From Streptomyces sp. NBC_00271 (GTDB lineage: Bacteria; Actinomycetota; Actinomycetes; Streptomycetales; Streptomycetaceae): DNA of 64,000 nucleotides. Under the pieces are notes generated by a model that was not told where the DNA came from, made no database searches, and worked only from the letters and a program-made list of their open reading frames with translations. Every line of letters begins with the position of its first letter. Position 1 is the stretch's first letter. Position numbers and translations under genes: made by a program. Below, one piece after another: positions 63,474 through 64,000 of the stretch. Location: NCBI RefSeq assembly GCF_036178845.1, contig NZ_CP108070.1, positions 2,914,001-2,978,000 on the forward strand, read 5' to 3'.

Positions 63474-64000
63474 TCAGGCGACCTTGCCGACCTCCGCGGT
63501 GGCGGGCTCCTTGGCCTTCAGCAGCCGCAGCTTCGGGGCGGCGCCGGAGTGGCCGCCGCGCCGGTGCAGGGTGCGGGCCGCGTAGTCGCCGGCGAACTGG
63601 ATGAGGGAGATGACGACCGCGAGGATCGCCACGGTGATCCACATCAGTCCGGTCTCGAAGCGCTGGTAGCCGTAGCGGATGGCGATGTCGCCGAGCCCGC
63701 CGGCGCCGACGGTGCCGGCCATCGCGGAGTAGCCGATGAGGGCGACGATCGTGGTGGTCGCGGAGGAGATCAGCGACGGCAGCGACTCCGGTACGAGCAC
63801 CTTGCGCACGACGGTCCAGGTGTTGCCGCCCATCGACTGCACGGCCTCGACGAGACCGCCGTCCACTTCGCGGACCGCCGTCTCGACCAGGCGCGCGAAG
63901 AAGGGGATCGCGCCGACGGCGAGCGGCACGATCGCCGCCTCGCGTCCGATGGTCGTTCCCGTGATCGTGCGCGTGAAGTTCATCAGAGCGACCATCAGGA
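63474..64000 (-). CDS. metI: Methionine ABC transporter permease MetI, partial (5' end outside window)
   Basis: The available 175 codons cover the C-terminal part of a MetI permease. Hydrophobic helices and the EAA-type loop EAVQSMGGNTWTVVRKVLVP, with AVREVDGGLVEAVQS before it, mark the MetI family. A Met codon at 63995 is visible, but the frame continues through the window edge without a stop, so this is not necessarily the start. The tail is basic (LHRRGGHSGAAPKLRLLKAK). Confidence 0.93.
   Translation of the reverse strand, partial: LMVALMNFTRTITGTTIGREAAIVPLAVGAIPFFARLVETAVREVDGGLVEAVQSMGGNTWTVVRKVLVPESLPSLISSATTTIVALIGYSAMAGTVGAGGLGDIAIRYGYQRFETGLMWITVAILAVVISLIQFAGDYAARTLHRRGGHSGAAPKLRLLKAKEPATAEVGKVA

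Overview
The window is high-GC actinobacterial chromosome, almost certainly Streptomyces. The base composition, the frequent GTG/TTG starts, ssgB (a sporulation gene restricted to sporulating actinomycetes), the phosphatidylinositol mannoside genes, the BldB/Ssg-era gene order and the dispersed 'cgcggggaactgcgcgacc' intergenic repeat all point that way. From memory, the order hisS - relA - apt - secFD - yajC - ruvBAC - yebC - pdxTS - pim genes - thrS - ssgB - cobA/cobT matches the S. coelicolor SCO15xx region; no search was run. Most of the window is conserved core, with a few accessory patches.

Left part (1-17,000). The tail of a LuxR-type response regulator is followed by a leftward pair hisS/MBL hydrolase, and by a rightward pair of a membrane-anchored cyclophilin and a DUF349 coiled-coil protein. 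These converge with relA over a 27-bp perfect hairpin. Then comes a long leftward series: relA, apt, secF, secD, yajC, ruvB, ruvA, ruvC, yebC, pdxT, pdxS. Several are joined by 4-nt ATGA overlaps (secF/apt, ruvC/ruvA).

Middle (17,000-34,900). A small membrane protein and a decayed formylglycine-generating-enzyme fragment lie beside a tightly overlapping operon for phosphatidylinositol synthase, acyltransferase and mannosyltransferase. Next are a rightward EF-G paralogue with a degenerate G4 motif, an unknown 557-aa membrane protein, a HIT protein, a K+ channel, thrS, a coupled pair of an unknown 408-aa protein and a DUF4365 nuclease-like protein, a DnaQ-type exonuclease, tRNA-Val(CAC), an SRPBCC protein and a 796-aa polytopic protein.

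Accessory sugar island (34,900-41,600). A leftward cluster encodes a Tat lipoprotein sugar-binding protein, two permeases, a YesL-like protein and a Tat-exported exo-rhamnogalacturonan-lyase-like protein. It has a LacI-family operator-like palindrome upstream, but no ATPase or regulator of its own. About 1 kb of non-coding, G-rich DNA follows, up to a second tRNA-Val(CAC).

Right part (42,600-64,000). This holds a PGPGW membrane protein, ssgB, a CGNR regulator, small membrane proteins, a DsbA-like oxidoreductase, a two-domain GNAT, pabC/pabB-type genes for p-aminobenzoate, and a tRNA cluster (Gly, Cys, three Val-GAC). Further on are a zinc-ribbon protein, a phosphotransferase, a Ser/Thr kinase and a TrmH methyltransferase. 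A cobalamin/siroheme set follows (a CysG-like cobA, a BluB-CobT fusion with a 700-residue low-complexity N-terminus, and CbiE/CbiT), then a GNAT and the methionine ABC transporter genes metQ and metI (metI cut by the window end).

I found no CRISPR array, rRNA, prophage or intact insertion sequence. Nothing proves a new system. The best candidates for a second look are the BluB-CobT fusion, the DUF4365 pair beside the exonuclease, the FGE remnant, the EF-G paralogue and the MITE-like element at 53.8 kb.
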